Shown here: positions 1-10,385 of the stretch, in pieces | Numbering within the stretch: the stretch's first letter is position 1 | Layout of the letters: every line of letters begins with the position of its first letter | Assembly (NCBI RefSeq): GCF_028502605.1 | Contig: NC_079233.1 | Coordinates: 2,790,001 to 2,854,000 of the forward strand | Source of the DNA: Trichoderma breve | Taxonomy: Eukaryota > Ascomycota > Sordariomycetes > Hypocreales > Hypocreaceae | Direction of reading: 5' to 3' | DNA: 64,000 bases | Notes under the pieces: generated by a model | What the model was told of the DNA's origin: nothing | The model's database searches: none | Seen by the model: only the letters and a program-made list of their open reading frames with translations | Program-made: the position numbers and the translations under genes

Positions 1-947
1 GCCTCGACGCCCTCTTGACGACGCCCTTCGCCTTGACTCATCAACAGAACTTTTGCTCCCATTTCTAAGCGACTGCTAGCCTCAGCCGATCTATCTATTT
101 GTCCATCGTTGCTGTTTCCGTCAGAAGGAAACAAGAACAAAAAAAAGAGGCGAGAATAAAATACATGCCGTGCAGCCCACAAGTAGTAAATGGGAAGAGA
201 TAGTCGCCCTGCAAATCAGGTTATCAAAATTGTCTGAATCTCGTCATCGCCAACCTACCCTTGTTGCCCTGGTTTTTGCATTCGCTCACCGCCGACTGGT
301 GATTCGACTCTGCTATTCCAACAAACTCCACAGCCGACTTGGACAAGCACCCCGGCCCTGCATACTGGGGCAGGGATCGGCTCACCAGCAGCGGATCCCT
401 ACTGAGTGGCCCCTTGGCTCTCATTTTTTTTTCTTTGTCCCCGCCTGCCGTGGGCCCTGAATCGGACACCATTGACCGGACCAATCGAAGCCTTTGCCGT
501 TGCCAGTCGCAATCCCGCTTGTCGCTCTCATCGATTCGAAAAAAGACTGGGCGCCGCCGGGAGACCTCTCGTTGCACACACAGGCGACAGATTTATAACT
601 CTGCGTTATAATCATCTTGTGTGGCTTTTTACGGGCGGTTACCAAAACCACAAAATATTTACTATTTCGTCTTGCCCTGGTCTCAAGTCGCTCGCAATAT
701 CCAGGGGCTTTTCTTAGTACAGGATACATAAGGGACCTCCAGCTATATACTCCTCCATATCGCACTCACATCAGGTCTCGTCCTCACACCACTCCTTCTT
801 TGACATATATACAATAAGCCGAAAGCTGGCTGTAACCTCGCTTTTACCAACTACCAACCCTTCCGCCGACTTATATGGTTGACACCCACCACACCCAACC
901 ATCACTTATACTGCGCCGGCCGCAAACACCTCAAGACATCCACCATT
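1..947. other. 5' flank, no gene recognised
   Basis: I see no convincing gene. Short overlapping frames on both strands lack family motifs and look like shadows. The last 250 bases are pyrimidine-rich with TATA-like stretches (around 745 and 805), as expected for the promoter and leader of the gene starting at 948. Confidence 0.5.
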
Positions 948-1712
948 ATGGCGCACTCAACACGAACACGACGCACGTCCGAGATCTCCTACCACAGCTT
1001 CCGCGATGCTGAGCTGGTAGACCCGCTATCATCGCCTCCTTCAAGCTCTCGGGGTCGCCAGCCTACTCGATCCCCCAGGTCCCCCAGATCCCCGAGAGAG
1101 CAGTCTCCAGCCATCGTCAAGGTCCAACGAAAGGATTCTGGATACGAGTCGCACACTTCTTCGCCACGCACGTCAGCCACATATATTCGACCCAAGCCCT
1201 CACGGCGTACTACGGGACTGTCCACGTATGGGACTTCATCGACTCAGTCGTTGCGCTCCCGCATCCGCCCGCCTATTCATCGACCCGCAACCAGCCAAAC
1301 ATCCGTCTCATACCAACTTCGAACTGTCGAGGCCGCCAACCAAATGTCTTACTACCAGTTTGGAGCTCCCGACCTCGAAGAAGTTACAGAGACAAGTCAG
1401 GAGGCTCAGAATACTGTCCTGCCGCCCCAGACCACCCATTACTGGACCAGCGATAGAACTCGTCGACTAGAGTATGCTGCCATTGACGCTGCAAGCAAGG
1501 GCGTTAAGGGCTGGTTTCGAAGGAACCTGCTTCCTGACTGTTTTGCAAGCAAAGGCAGACATGTCGCCTTTGATGACGACACTGGTAGCGTTCGTCGGTA
1601 CAGGCTAGACCTGGAAGACGACCAAGAAGAGAAGTGTGCATCTGGCTGCCCTGCCTCATCCTCACGCAAGGGCCGGTTTTCTATCCGGATTCATCGCAAA
1701 AGCGTTGCTTGA
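948..1712 (+). CDS. Hypothetical disordered Ser/Pro/Arg-rich protein
   Basis: Single-exon frame of 254 codons. I chose the ATG at 948 because it follows a C-rich leader and is followed by a basic start (MAHSTRTRRTS); an in-frame upstream ATG at 879 would add 23 residues. The first half is rich in Ser, Pro and Arg, with SPRSPRSPR-type repeats near residues 40-50 that resemble kinase or SR-type low-complexity sequence. The C-terminal third (about 160-254) is more ordered and conserved-looking, with a patch around GVKGWFRRNLLPDC and a basic tail. No signal peptide or membrane segment is visible. I do not recognise a family; the composition suggests a small regulatory or scaffold protein, but that is only inference. 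Confidence 0.6.
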   Translation: MAHSTRTRRTSEISYHSFRDAELVDPLSSPPSSSRGRQPTRSPRSPRSPREQSPAIVKVQRKDSGYESHTSSPRTSATYIRPKPSRRTTGLSTYGTSSTQSLRSRIRPPIHRPATSQTSVSYQLRTVEAANQMSYYQFGAPDLEEVTETSQEAQNTVLPPQTTHYWTSDRTRRLEYAAIDAASKGVKGWFRRNLLPDCFASKGRHVAFDDDTGSVRRYRLDLEDDQEEKCASGCPASSSRKGRFSIRIHRKSVA

Positions 1713-2402
1713 TTTTTTCCCCCTTTGGCCTTTTTGTTCTAAATACCCCATCTATCATTTCTTCCTTTGCATTTCGGCGCATCACATTTATTCGGCGTTG
1801 TATACCCCGATTGATTTTTTTCTTTCACCGTGTTTCAGGTTCTTTCATGTTCTCGTGTGGGTCTGGACGAGATGAGATACCAAGCATGCGCATATACCAG
1901 GAGAGCGTTTTCTTTCTCTTTCTCTTTCTCTTTCATTATTTTATTTTATTTCTTTATTTCGATTTGCATAGACACGGGAGTGGGACAGCAGATTTTAGAG
2001 CTGTGATTTGATGCCCCCCTTTTATTACGTCTTGGCTGGCTCATTTTGAGTGGAGTACGCTGGTTGCAGCCGACCAACGATGTGGATGAGATGAATGAAC
2101 ATATTTTTTTCTTTTAGAGCTGATGGATAGAATAAAGAGCATGGCCTTTGAAGACTGGAATGCAACGAAAGTGGAGGGGCGGCGTTGAGGGCCTTTCTGA
2201 GGTCCGTGAGGAAGACAAGCAAAGCCAGGCTTCTTTGATCCTCCATTCTGCCTTTAGATAGAAGCAATCAAAGCACACTTTCACAAACAATGAGATAAAG
2301 CCGTGTAAATGGCGATAAATACTCCCTTTTCCTTCTACTTTCTCTTGAACGCTTTTGCATGGTTGAAACCCGTAATGTTAATTCTTCAGTACCTCAATAA
2401 TT
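1713..2402. other. Intergenic, T/CT-rich
   Basis: 3' flank of the preceding gene and 5' flank of the GCR1_C gene. It holds a CT-rich microsatellite-like run (about 1909-1934) followed by AT-rich sequence. No gene is supported. Confidence 0.5.
1909..1934. repeat. TTTCTC microsatellite-like tract
   Basis: Several near-perfect copies of a 6-base pyrimidine unit (TTTCTC) are visible in the 3' flank of the upstream gene. Confidence 0.7.
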
Positions 2403-4058
2403 GTGCACGCGACTGCCTCAAATGAAATGGAACAACAGCAGAGCCGAGAGCTAGCCATGACGGCGAATCTGGCCCTAAGCTGCTCAAACAACTACTCTTG
2501 CCCCTCAAAATCACCACTCGCTCTCCGAACTCGCAAAACCCGAAGTACCGCTCCTTCAGCCCGCAGCTCGGTGCCTTCGGTTTCGGCTCCGAACGTGCTT
2601 CCCGGAGACCCACCCGGCTCCGAGCCTTATTTGCGGGGCGTGGGTCTTCGTCCCGGCCGAGCAAACCGGCGCATTTCGCCCAAAAAGAGCATCGTCCCAA
2701 TTGTTCGAAACAAAAAGGACAATGATCCAAAATGCGCGGACGAATCGGAGACTGTGGTGGCGGTGGACGTGCTGGATTATTTGCCGATGGAGGTGGCCAA
2801 GATGGTGATTAACATGCAGCAGTATTACGCGGCGGGGGTGGAGGAGCTGATGGGCAAGTTGGGCAGCATGAGTGAGGAAGTGAGGCTCGCGAGGAAGGAG
2901 AATGAAGAATTGTTGGAGAAGTTGGCGGGTTTGAGTGAGGATGTTGTGCTTGAGAGGGAGGAGAGTGAGGAGATGAGACGGAGGCTGGATATGCATTTTG
3001 TGATGCTGCGGCAGGCGAATAAGTTTATGCAGAGCGTGAGGGATGGGTCGTTGGGGGGTGTTGAGGGGGTGGATGTGCCGACACTTGTTGAGGAGGAGGA
3101 AGAAGAGGAAGAGGTTTCGATGAGAGGGTTGGATATGGAGGTGCCGCCGGTGCCGAGTGTTGATAGGGAGCCAGTTAGGAGTACCGGGAGGAAGGTGCCG
3201 AAGAGGAGGGCGGGTGGGAATTATGGGTTGAGGAGAAGGGGGAAGAGGCAGACGAGAATGAAGAAGACTTCTACGGCGGAGAAAGGGGTGCATTTTGAAG
3301 GCGGGTCTGATGCCATGGATATTCATCAAGCAGAAGAAGAGGCTGCTCCTCAGGAAAGGGATGACGAGGACGATGAGGATGACGACCATCTCAAGATATT
3401 AGCTGGTGCACCTCGGCTTCAAGCAATGCTACGCAAATCCGCTTGGACAGCAATCAACCACCACCCAAACAACACGGATCCAAACGCAGATTACCGCCCT
3501 CACTCGCCATCATCCGCATCAGAATCCTCCTCATCACCATCACCACGGTCCCCATCCCCCACACCTCTCCCCCGCCGCCCTCAAACTCCCACCATTACAA
3601 CACCAACAAAACCATCATCATCATCACCAACAAAATCACCACCATCATCATCATCCTCTCGCCCCCGCTACTCAACCCCCCGCCACACCACCCTTCCCCG
3701 CTACGCATCCGGCCCTCCCTCCCGCCCCTTCCGCTTCCACCGCATGGGCCGCACCGTGCTCGACGTCTGGACAGAATACAAGCACGGCAAGAAGGGCAAC
3801 CCCGCGATAGAAGCTCTCGAAAGGCAGTACGCAACGGGCTGGCGCACGGGCACGCTGCGCGAGATCAAGTACGCGAGCAATTATGTTGGCGTGAGGCAAA
3901 AGGTCGTGAGTAAAGTGGAGGAGATTTGTGCGAGGGAGGGGATTGAGCCGGAGGAGGCGTGTAGGAGGCTGGATGAGAGGGTGGATGGGAGGATGCAGAT
4001 GTTGATTACGGCGGTGAGGAAGGGGGAGGATCCGTTTGAGGTGATTCCGAAGAGGTGA
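2403..4058 (+). CDS. GCR1_C-domain DNA-binding-type protein
   Basis: 551-residue single-exon protein. The C-terminal part, about residues 440-510, carries the pattern of the Gcr1-type C-terminal domain: MGRTVLDVWTEYKHG, then a run with WRTGTLREIKYAS and a VRQKVVSKVEEI helix. In yeast Gcr1 and related fungal proteins this domain binds DNA. Before it lie a predicted coiled coil (about 125-205, leucine/glutamate heptads with VRLARKENEELLEKL), a poly-Glu tract near 232, a basic segment near 265-290, and a Ser/Pro/Thr-rich linker at 365-430. The protein is probably nuclear. ATGs at 2403, 2427 and 2457 are all in frame, so the exact start is uncertain. It converges on the P450 gene downstream. The domain call is from pattern recognition; target genes are unknown. 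Confidence 0.75.
   Translation: MHATASNEMEQQQSRELAMTANLALSCSNNYSCPSKSPLALRTRKTRSTAPSARSSVPSVSAPNVLPGDPPGSEPYLRGVGLRPGRANRRISPKKSIVPIVRNKKDNDPKCADESETVVAVDVLDYLPMEVAKMVINMQQYYAAGVEELMGKLGSMSEEVRLARKENEELLEKLAGLSEDVVLEREESEEMRRRLDMHFVMLRQANKFMQSVRDGSLGGVEGVDVPTLVEEEEEEEEVSMRGLDMEVPPVPSVDREPVRSTGRKVPKRRAGGNYGLRRRGKRQTRMKKTSTAEKGVHFEGGSDAMDIHQAEEEAAPQERDDEDDEDDDHLKILAGAPRLQAMLRKSAWTAINHHPNNTDPNADYRPHSPSSASESSSSPSPRSPSPTPLPRRPQTPTITTPTKPSSSSPTKSPPSSSSSRPRYSTPRHTTLPRYASGPPSRPFRFHRMGRTVLDVWTEYKHGKKGNPAIEALERQYATGWRTGTLREIKYASNYVGVRQKVVSKVEEICAREGIEPEEACRRLDERVDGRMQMLITAVRKGEDPFEVIPKR
3606..3660. repeat. Trinucleotide (ATC/CAC) run inside the GCR1_C gene
   Basis: Imperfect ATC/ACC triplet repeat that encodes the Ser/Thr-rich linker. 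It is likely to vary in length between strains, which is inference. Confidence 0.6.
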
Positions 4059-4070
4059 AGGCGTGTTGTA

Positions 4071-4087
4071 GATGGATGGATGGATGG
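4071..4087. repeat. GATG tetranucleotide repeat
   Basis: About four copies of GATG just past the stop of the GCR1_C gene. Confidence 0.7.
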
Positions 4088-4221
4088 AGGCAAGAATGGT
4101 GTTTTGGAGTATTGATGGGGGATGAATTATTATCTTGAGTTGATTCAAACTATTTTCCTATTATACTGACTTCAGTCATTTCCTTGGTATCCTTGTACAA
4201 TCCATCATCCATGACATGTCA

Positions 4222-5598
4222 TCAGAGAGCCCTCGGCTTCACCTTGACGTAAAAGTCAATGGGCCGAATATTAAACCATCCGTCCATCTCCAGCTTATAC
4301 TCTGGATCCACCAACTCGAAATCAAACTCCTTAATCATCTTGGCCAAAAGAACCAAGGTCCACTGCAAAGCGTAGTATCTGCCAATGCACACTCTCTTGC
4401 CATTGCCGAACCACTTCTTGGCTCCGGCGGGCAAATTGTCAAAGGCCTCGCCCATCATGCGTTCAGGCTTGAACGCCAAGGGATCCTCAAACACGGCTGG
4501 ATCTCGGTTCACACCGTGTAGGACGATGATCATGGCTTGGTTGTGTGCGACCTCGTATTTGCCTCCAGCGAGCAGCACGGGGCTCTTGTCCCCCTCGGTT
4601 GGCCGTGGCTCAATGTTGAAGCCTGGTGCAGCCAAGGACAGACGGAGTGACTCGCGCATGATTCCTTGCACGTACACTAGCTGCTCAAGATGCTCAAGCT
4701 CAAACTCTCCGTTGCCAATGACCCGGTCCAGCTCTTCACGAGCCTTGACAATGGCTTCTGGGTTCTTCTGAAGAATGTAGATTGCGTATGCGAGCAAGCA
4801 GGGCGCTGTACTGCTGCCGATGGGCATCGAAACAATCTCATCAATGACTTGCGAGTCAGTCAGGGTTTTGCCCGTTTCGGGATCTGGCGTGTTCATTATG
4901 GCAGCCAGCGTATCTTGCCGGTCTGTCGGGTTCTCCTGGCGATATTTGACCACGTCTGCGGCATAGTCTCGCATTGTTTTGATTGACGACTTGAACTTGC
5001 GGCCATACAGTAGCCAGTTGAACAGGCCTGGCCGTGTAGGGCGCTTCATGGCTTCAGAGGTAGAGTCCTCCATTGCCTGGAGCATCGGGTGTGGAGGACC
5101 CGTGAGTCCATTGAGCCGCTTGCCATAGAAGATGTAGGTATTGGACTCGAGATTCAGCCTGTTGAGCTGCTCTACAGGAGAGATCTTGTTCTGCTCTCCA
5201 AGGCCTCTCCAATTATTCAAGAGCTCCGTGGCTAGATCTCTCATCTCTCCAAAATGAGCCCCCACGGCGTCGGGTCTCAGCGTAGGAAAGATAATTCGGT
5301 GAGCGATGCCCCAGCTAGGCTCATCGTCATATGCCACGAAGAGCGCATCGTGAACTGCCGCTCGGATCTCGACAATTGGTCCACCGACGTACTTGCGGAA
5401 TCGCTTCTCGTCGCAAAGCTCCTCGGCTAGAGCCACACTGGCAACAAAGACGATGGTCTGGCCAAGGACTTTGATCTGAAAGATCTCGCCGTACTTGTCG
5501 GAGAGCTTCCTTAATGAGTCCCACGTATTGCTGGGTTTGACGTCAAAAATGTTGCCGAGCAATGGCAATCCGGGTGGCTTAGGAATCGGGGTCGTCAT
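4222..5598 (-). CDS. Cytochrome P450, CYP505/CYP102-like heme domain only
   Basis: 458-residue intronless P450. I start at the ATG at 5598 because it opens with MTTPIPKPPGLPLLGNI, the usual start of CYP505/P450BM3-type heme domains; no membrane anchor is present. Visible motifs: ExxR in MRESLRLSLAAP, and the heme loop FGNGKRVCIG with the ligand Cys near residue 404. The I-helix reads MPIGSSTAP where BM3-type enzymes have AGHETTSG, so the acidic residue before the conserved Thr is replaced by Ser. The frame stops after the P450 domain, so the reductase half found in CYP505 fusions is absent, and no reductase gene lies nearby. It resembles the reductase-less relatives of CYP505 (possibly CYP540-type). 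The likely substrates are fatty acids or other lipids, by family inference only. It converges with the GCR1_C gene. Confidence 0.88.
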   Translation of the reverse strand: MTTPIPKPPGLPLLGNIFDVKPSNTWDSLRKLSDKYGEIFQIKVLGQTIVFVASVALAEELCDEKRFRKYVGGPIVEIRAAVHDALFVAYDDEPSWGIAHRIIFPTLRPDAVGAHFGEMRDLATELLNNWRGLGEQNKISPVEQLNRLNLESNTYIFYGKRLNGLTGPPHPMLQAMEDSTSEAMKRPTRPGLFNWLLYGRKFKSSIKTMRDYAADVVKYRQENPTDRQDTLAAIMNTPDPETGKTLTDSQVIDEIVSMPIGSSTAPCLLAYAIYILQKNPEAIVKAREELDRVIGNGEFELEHLEQLVYVQGIMRESLRLSLAAPGFNIEPRPTEGDKSPVLLAGGKYEVAHNQAMIIVLHGVNRDPAVFEDPLAFKPERMMGEAFDNLPAGAKKWFGNGKRVCIGRYYALQWTLVLLAKMIKEFDFELVDPEYKLEMDGWFNIRPIDFYVKVKPRAL

Positions 5599-7048
5599 AT
5601 TGATCTTGTTATAGAATTCAAGCAACACCAGACTAGTAGAGCACCACAACAGAGAATGGGGGAGAGGGGGAGTCAAGTTTGGAATAGGAGAGGAAGAAGA
5701 GGAGGAAAGAAGAAAAGGTTGGGGGAGATCTCATCTATAGACTAATACAAGTAGGCCAGTGCCATGCCTAGTAATACATGCAGTAATTAGATGAAGTCGT
5801 ATTGGACGGCCGCAAGCCCGTGGATCTGTAGTGAGACATTCACCACCGCAATCACAAATACGGCCTGCGTGCTTGGTTCACGGTGCCAGCTCACCCACGC
5901 AGCAGCCACTAGCTCTGCAGGATTTGACCAAGAGCAAGCATCAAAGCCCGGGTATGTCTTTGCTTTCTGCTTCACGGTCACTCTTGGCCCGCGTACAAGT
6001 GGTCAGAAAACATTGCGGTCCACGGCGGCCCACGAATTGCAAGCCGCAGACTGAGACATTCCCCGCCGGTGTCTGTCGTCATTTGATCCCGTATCGGGAA
6101 TCAAGCTGTCTTACAAGGGGTCGCATCAATTGATTCCAGGCCGGATGCTCCTCTGACCTCAACCCGGCACATCGCAAGGCCTGCATTAGCGCCCGGGCTC
6201 TGAATGGATGGCACCGGCGATTAGGACGGCTGGGAGAGAGCAGATGCAGCTTTGAGAGCTAATTGCCCGTCTCCTAGTGGTCACCGTGCAACCAAAATCC
6301 ACTCCCGGCGGTGCGCATCTCTGCTCGGATGGGCCTGTTGCGACGCTGGCTACTGCCCCAAGTGCCCGTCACTGGACGCCACGCCGGCCAGAGCAAAGCT
6401 GAATACCAGGGTCGTCTGGATAGCCTCTCCTTTTGGACGTCTAGCACGGGTGCGGGTGGATGTTCCCGTGGGTTGGACTTGTGGTTGATCCTGGTAAGCT
6501 GAAGGGTTAGATGGGCGATCTGAATGGAGGGCGTCCATCCCTGCGCCAGAGCAGATCCAACTGCATGCCCTATTTTCGATTAGTGAGTATGTTCATCTGT
6601 ACAGCACAGTGGTATTTGGAAAATCAATTACTGCTAGCACAAACAAACAAACAAAAAAAGGAGACAAAATATGAAGCAGAGAGAATGAAGAGACGATGTT
6701 GTTTGCTTGCTGCTCATTTTCTGTGCCATGGCAAGTGCAAGTGGGGACTGCTGTACTTGTATGGACTGTAAAAAGGACCATCAAAACACCTGGATGCTGC
6801 TTAGTCACCAACCTCTGAAATTTACAGGGCGATTCCCTTAACGCGCCTCCCTAAGCCTTAGGCCTAAAGCTCCCGTCCAAACTCGGCCGAGGCGCCACGC
6901 TGTTAGTTCGTTCGCGGAATTTCAACCTTCTTTGATCATCTCGCAAAGGGGGGCAACACTCGACAGAACCACCAAACCTTTACGCTCATTTTAACACTTC
7001 TGTCATTTCGCGATTTCCACTTCGCCTGCAAACATCCACGCCGTCAAC
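5599..7048. other. Intergenic between divergent P450 and DPM3 genes
   Basis: 1.45 kb holding the P450 promoter on one side and the DPM3 promoter on the other. An AACA-type repeat run occurs near 6641-6655. Short frames (62-100 codons) overlap on both strands without motifs. I see no gene. Confidence 0.5.
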
Positions 7049-7488
7049 ATGACCCGCGCGCAGCAGACTATTTCCATTGGCCTCTTGGTCTCCTCTGTAC
7101 GAACCCCCCCCCTTCCCCTGCCTGGCTTCTGGGGCGCGATGCTCACGAACCTGTTTTCATTTGCTAATTGTCGCTCGAACATAGCTCTACTTCGCTCTCT
7201 TCCTAGAGCTCATCCCCCTCCCTCCTCTCGTCCAACAAGAAATCGTCCCAGTGGTGCGTCGCTTACTCCAAAAACCAACCCCCCCGAGTCTTGACCACGC
7301 AAACTAACATCTGCACCCATCAACAGCTCCCCTTCTGGGCCCTCATTTCCTTCGGCGCGTTCCTCCTCTTCCGTCTCGGCTGGGGCGTCTTCACCTTCAA
7401 CGATGTCCCCGCGGCGCACAAGGAGCTCATGGAGGAGATTGAGCTGGCCAAGGTCGATCTGAGGAAGCTGGGCGTTGACGTGGACTAA
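7049..7488 (+). CDS. DPM3: Dolichol-phosphate mannosyltransferase subunit 3
   Basis: Three exons, 7049-7096, 7185-7253 and 7327-7488, give a 92-residue protein. Both introns have GT-AG ends and CTAAT/CTAAC-like branch sites, and all junctions are phase 0. The product has two hydrophobic segments (about residues 7-30 and 40-60), then the DPM3 C-terminal pattern TFNDVPAAHKEL followed by an acidic coiled helix. DPM3 is the small ER membrane subunit that anchors and stabilises catalytic Dpm1, which makes dolichol-phosphate-mannose for N-glycans, GPI anchors and O-mannosylation. The length matches the family (about 90 residues). Each exon is too short to stand out on its own. Identification rests on the C-terminal pattern plus topology. 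Confidence 0.85.
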
Positions 7489-7733
7489 AATACGTCGTGG
7501 TATACGTGGCGCAATTGGAGGAGGGGATAAACAAAATGTAAAAATAATCGTGTGCAATATCACCCTGGGGATCAAAACAATCGTGTTCTTTCGTCTTCAC
7601 GTTTCAGGCGTATTACTGTTGCCGTTGATGAGGTGGAATCACGTCAGGTGCTCATCTATCTTGAGGAGGATTGAAACATCTCTTTCATTAGACGTCCTTT
7701 GGTATCACGTCGCTCAATAGCTCCGACACTTGA

Positions 7734-9730
7734 CTATTCTCCTACAACTAATGCCACAATGGTTTTAACCGCGAGGGAAGGGTCCTGCCCCCCCTCTACA
7801 AGATCCTCAAACAACTTGGGAAGCTTTCCCAGCACACCACGTTGATCAGCTTTGCGCCCTGCGTAATAGATATGTTAGCATATAGTTTCAAAGACGGAAA
7901 CAAGATAATGGAGGTCTTACATTTGCCAGGGACCCCAATCATGACAGTCACCTTGTTTTGCGCCTCTCCAATCCAGTCAAAATCAATCTTCCACTCCAAC
8001 CGAACTGACGATGTAGGGTCCGACCGCTTCGTCGACGGTATGTTAAACTCAAACGCTTGCTGGCCCATGAAGTGAACCAATTCGGCCTTCTTAAAGGATG
8101 GCGCGGATGTTGATTGCTGCCCCCCATCGTCTTCCATCTCCTCAGCTGTTCTTCGCAACGGCTTTTTCCTCCGCGCCTCGGCAACGGCTTCCAAAATCTC
8201 TCCCTTGGAAGCTAGCTCCCGATCCAGTTTGGACCATAATTGTGCTCTTTGAACTGCAGCCTGATACCATTCCCCCATTGCCCATGATAGAATTCCTATG
8301 TTGCGCTGCATGCTTCTGTTGCAATCGCCGTCACATATCTTGGCGACAAATGGCCCCAGCTCAGCTCTCGCCGCGGGCTCGAGTGAGTGCACCTTGAGTT
8401 CCACAATGCTCGAGTTTGTGGCATTTATCACCATTTCGACCTTGGATGTAAAGAGCCCAGGTGTGTCTTTTGACCGGAAAGTCATGACACGTCGCTGCCG
8501 CAGGGGCTGGTCACCGTCTGCATGCAAGACGGCCATGGTTGACGTAACCTCGAACGGGCTGAATAGTTGCAGATATGGCAACTCTTCCTCTGCCGTCATC
8601 CGTACGGGATGGTGAGATTTGATGTCTGTAGTGCTGACCTGGTCGTCTGTTGTAGCAACAACCGAGGTGGTCCTCCCAAAAGGTAACAACGCCGTAGGAT
8701 TTAATGCTGCTCTCAAGAGCTGCTGTGATGGTGGTGGCGGAGGTTTTGTGTCGGAGTCGATGAGATGGCGCCGTACCACGTCAAACACCTCTTCCTCGTC
8801 CGCAAAGCTTAGAATACGACCGGAAGACTGCATCAGCCGTATTCTGTCGTTCTCTTTGCTTACTACCTGCAGATCCTGTTTCAACTTTGCAATCTCTTCG
8901 TCAAGAGCTTCTATTTCCTTCTTCTTGTCTCTATTCGGATCAAACACGCCAACTTGACGAGCGGGATGGGCTTTTTCGTGCAACGGATCCTCTTGTGGAC
9001 TGCTATCGCTGTCCCTTGGAGGTAGTTGAAAGCTGTGCATCGGCAATACAGCCTTGCTGCCAGATTTCGCGGGAGGGTGGCTTGAAGATGGTTTTAAAGG
9101 TGAGCTCTTTTTCGTCCTTGGTTTGTCTCTCCATCGCGACGGACTACTATGTATGCCCTTTGGAGGTTTGAAAGAGGCGGCATCGGGCGCAGATGGCGGC
9201 AGCTCGGGTTCTGGGTGTAAAATGGGTCGACCGCTATTTGGCGATCTTCGCTGTCTCCTCCCTAAAAATGAATCTGCCTCATCGTCTCCTTCGGGTGCCG
9301 GCGGCGGTAACGGTCTTGGCCTCGGCTTGTAAGGCGATCTGATAGGTATTCCAACCGGGCTGCTATTGTCTTGTTCTGATAATGGTAATGAGCCAGGGCT
9401 CTGCGTAGCTTCATTCTCCTCCTGCGCCGGATCCTTGGCTTCCGTAGTCGTCGCGTTGGTGGATTCGTCCCCAGCTTCCCGTGCGCCTTCGTCGCTCGCA
9501 GAGGGCTTCTTTGGTAGCTCTGTTGGTGGCGCAGATTGTGTATTGTCTAAAGTCTGTGGCTGCGGACGAGCTACACCGGCTCTTGCTTGTGCAGCGTTCG
9601 CAAGGCGATTGGCTCGGGCTTTTAGGGGTTCCGGGGATGTTGGAGTCGCGTCGCTGCTGCTGCTGCTCGCAATGTTGACAGACGAATTACGAGGTGAGAC
9701 CCGGCGTCTCTTTGACGCAGGCCCATCCAT
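7734..9730 (-). CDS. CENP-P-like (Fta2/Ctf19-type) inner kinetochore protein
   Basis: Two exons, 9730-7921 and 7858-7734, with a 62-nt intron (GTAAGA donor, GCTAAC branch, GCAG acceptor), give 644 residues. Residues 1-265 are disordered, rich in Ser/Pro with a basic start (MDGPASKRRRVSPR). A coiled coil follows at about 265-300, then a globular C-terminal half (about 350-644). That half matches the layout I remember for CENP-P: a strand-rich block ending in an acidic/helix stretch with SWAMGEWY, then SVRLEWKIDFDW, then a terminal helix pair (LPKLFEDLVEGG and TIVALV). CENP-P pairs with CENP-O in the COMA/CCAN complex at centromeres through RWD domains. The call is from pattern memory without an alignment, and another RWD-type kinetochore subunit is the main alternative. 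Confidence 0.55.
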
Positions 9731-10385
9731 TGTAGAAGAAACGGGAGGCGGTAAATTGTAAAACCATGTAGCGGAGAAGGGCGTATTGTTGGACTAAAGA
9801 AAATGAACGAGAGAAAAGAAAGAATAAAAAAAAAAAATAGCAGGATGCGAGATGCCTGTATGAACAGCTTGGCGATGTGGGATTGGTGTTTTTGGCCGAA
9901 TGGAGCGCGTCACAGCAAAGCTGCAGCTAAACAAGGCGGGCTTGGACCAAAGCGGTAGGCGGTAGCGCTTGGTTTCGGTACAGCTCCAAGTACTCGAGGA
10001 TAAAATCAGGTCATGCGAGATGCCAACTCTTACTCGCTGTTACTTGTTACTACATCATCAATGGATTAATGACATTATTATCACAGAAATGAATTTAATA
10101 AAACTTTTTGCATCTCTTGCACAAACGGTATCGGTTCAAGGCTGGAAATGAAGCTCGGTTTAGCACAGAAGCCATCACGTGTGACTCTCTAAACAAAAAA
10201 TGCCGGTTTGCCCGATGACGTCCGAATTGCCCCCCACAAAAGCTCTGCGAAGCCGAAGTGCGAATTCCGGCTCATCGCCTTGCTCTCATCCGGTCTCTTG
10301 CCGGCTCTTATAAATTCGCCCTTGCGCATCGCATCGCCTCTGCCGCAGCGCAATTCTCCAAAGATATCGAAACAAATCACAATCA
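9731..10385. other. Divergent promoter region
   Basis: 655 bp between the start codons of the CENP-P-like gene (minus) and the OXLD1-type gene (plus). Nothing else is recognised. Confidence 0.5.

Noticed and set aside
2556..3389. 277-codon minus-strand frame
   Set aside because: Antisense shadow of the GCR1_C gene; its His/Leu/Arg-rich sequence is what the opposite strand of Glu/Gly-rich coding gives.
3406..3913. 134- and 156-codon plus frames rich in His or Ile
   Set aside because: Alternate frames of the ATC/CAC triplet run inside the GCR1_C gene.
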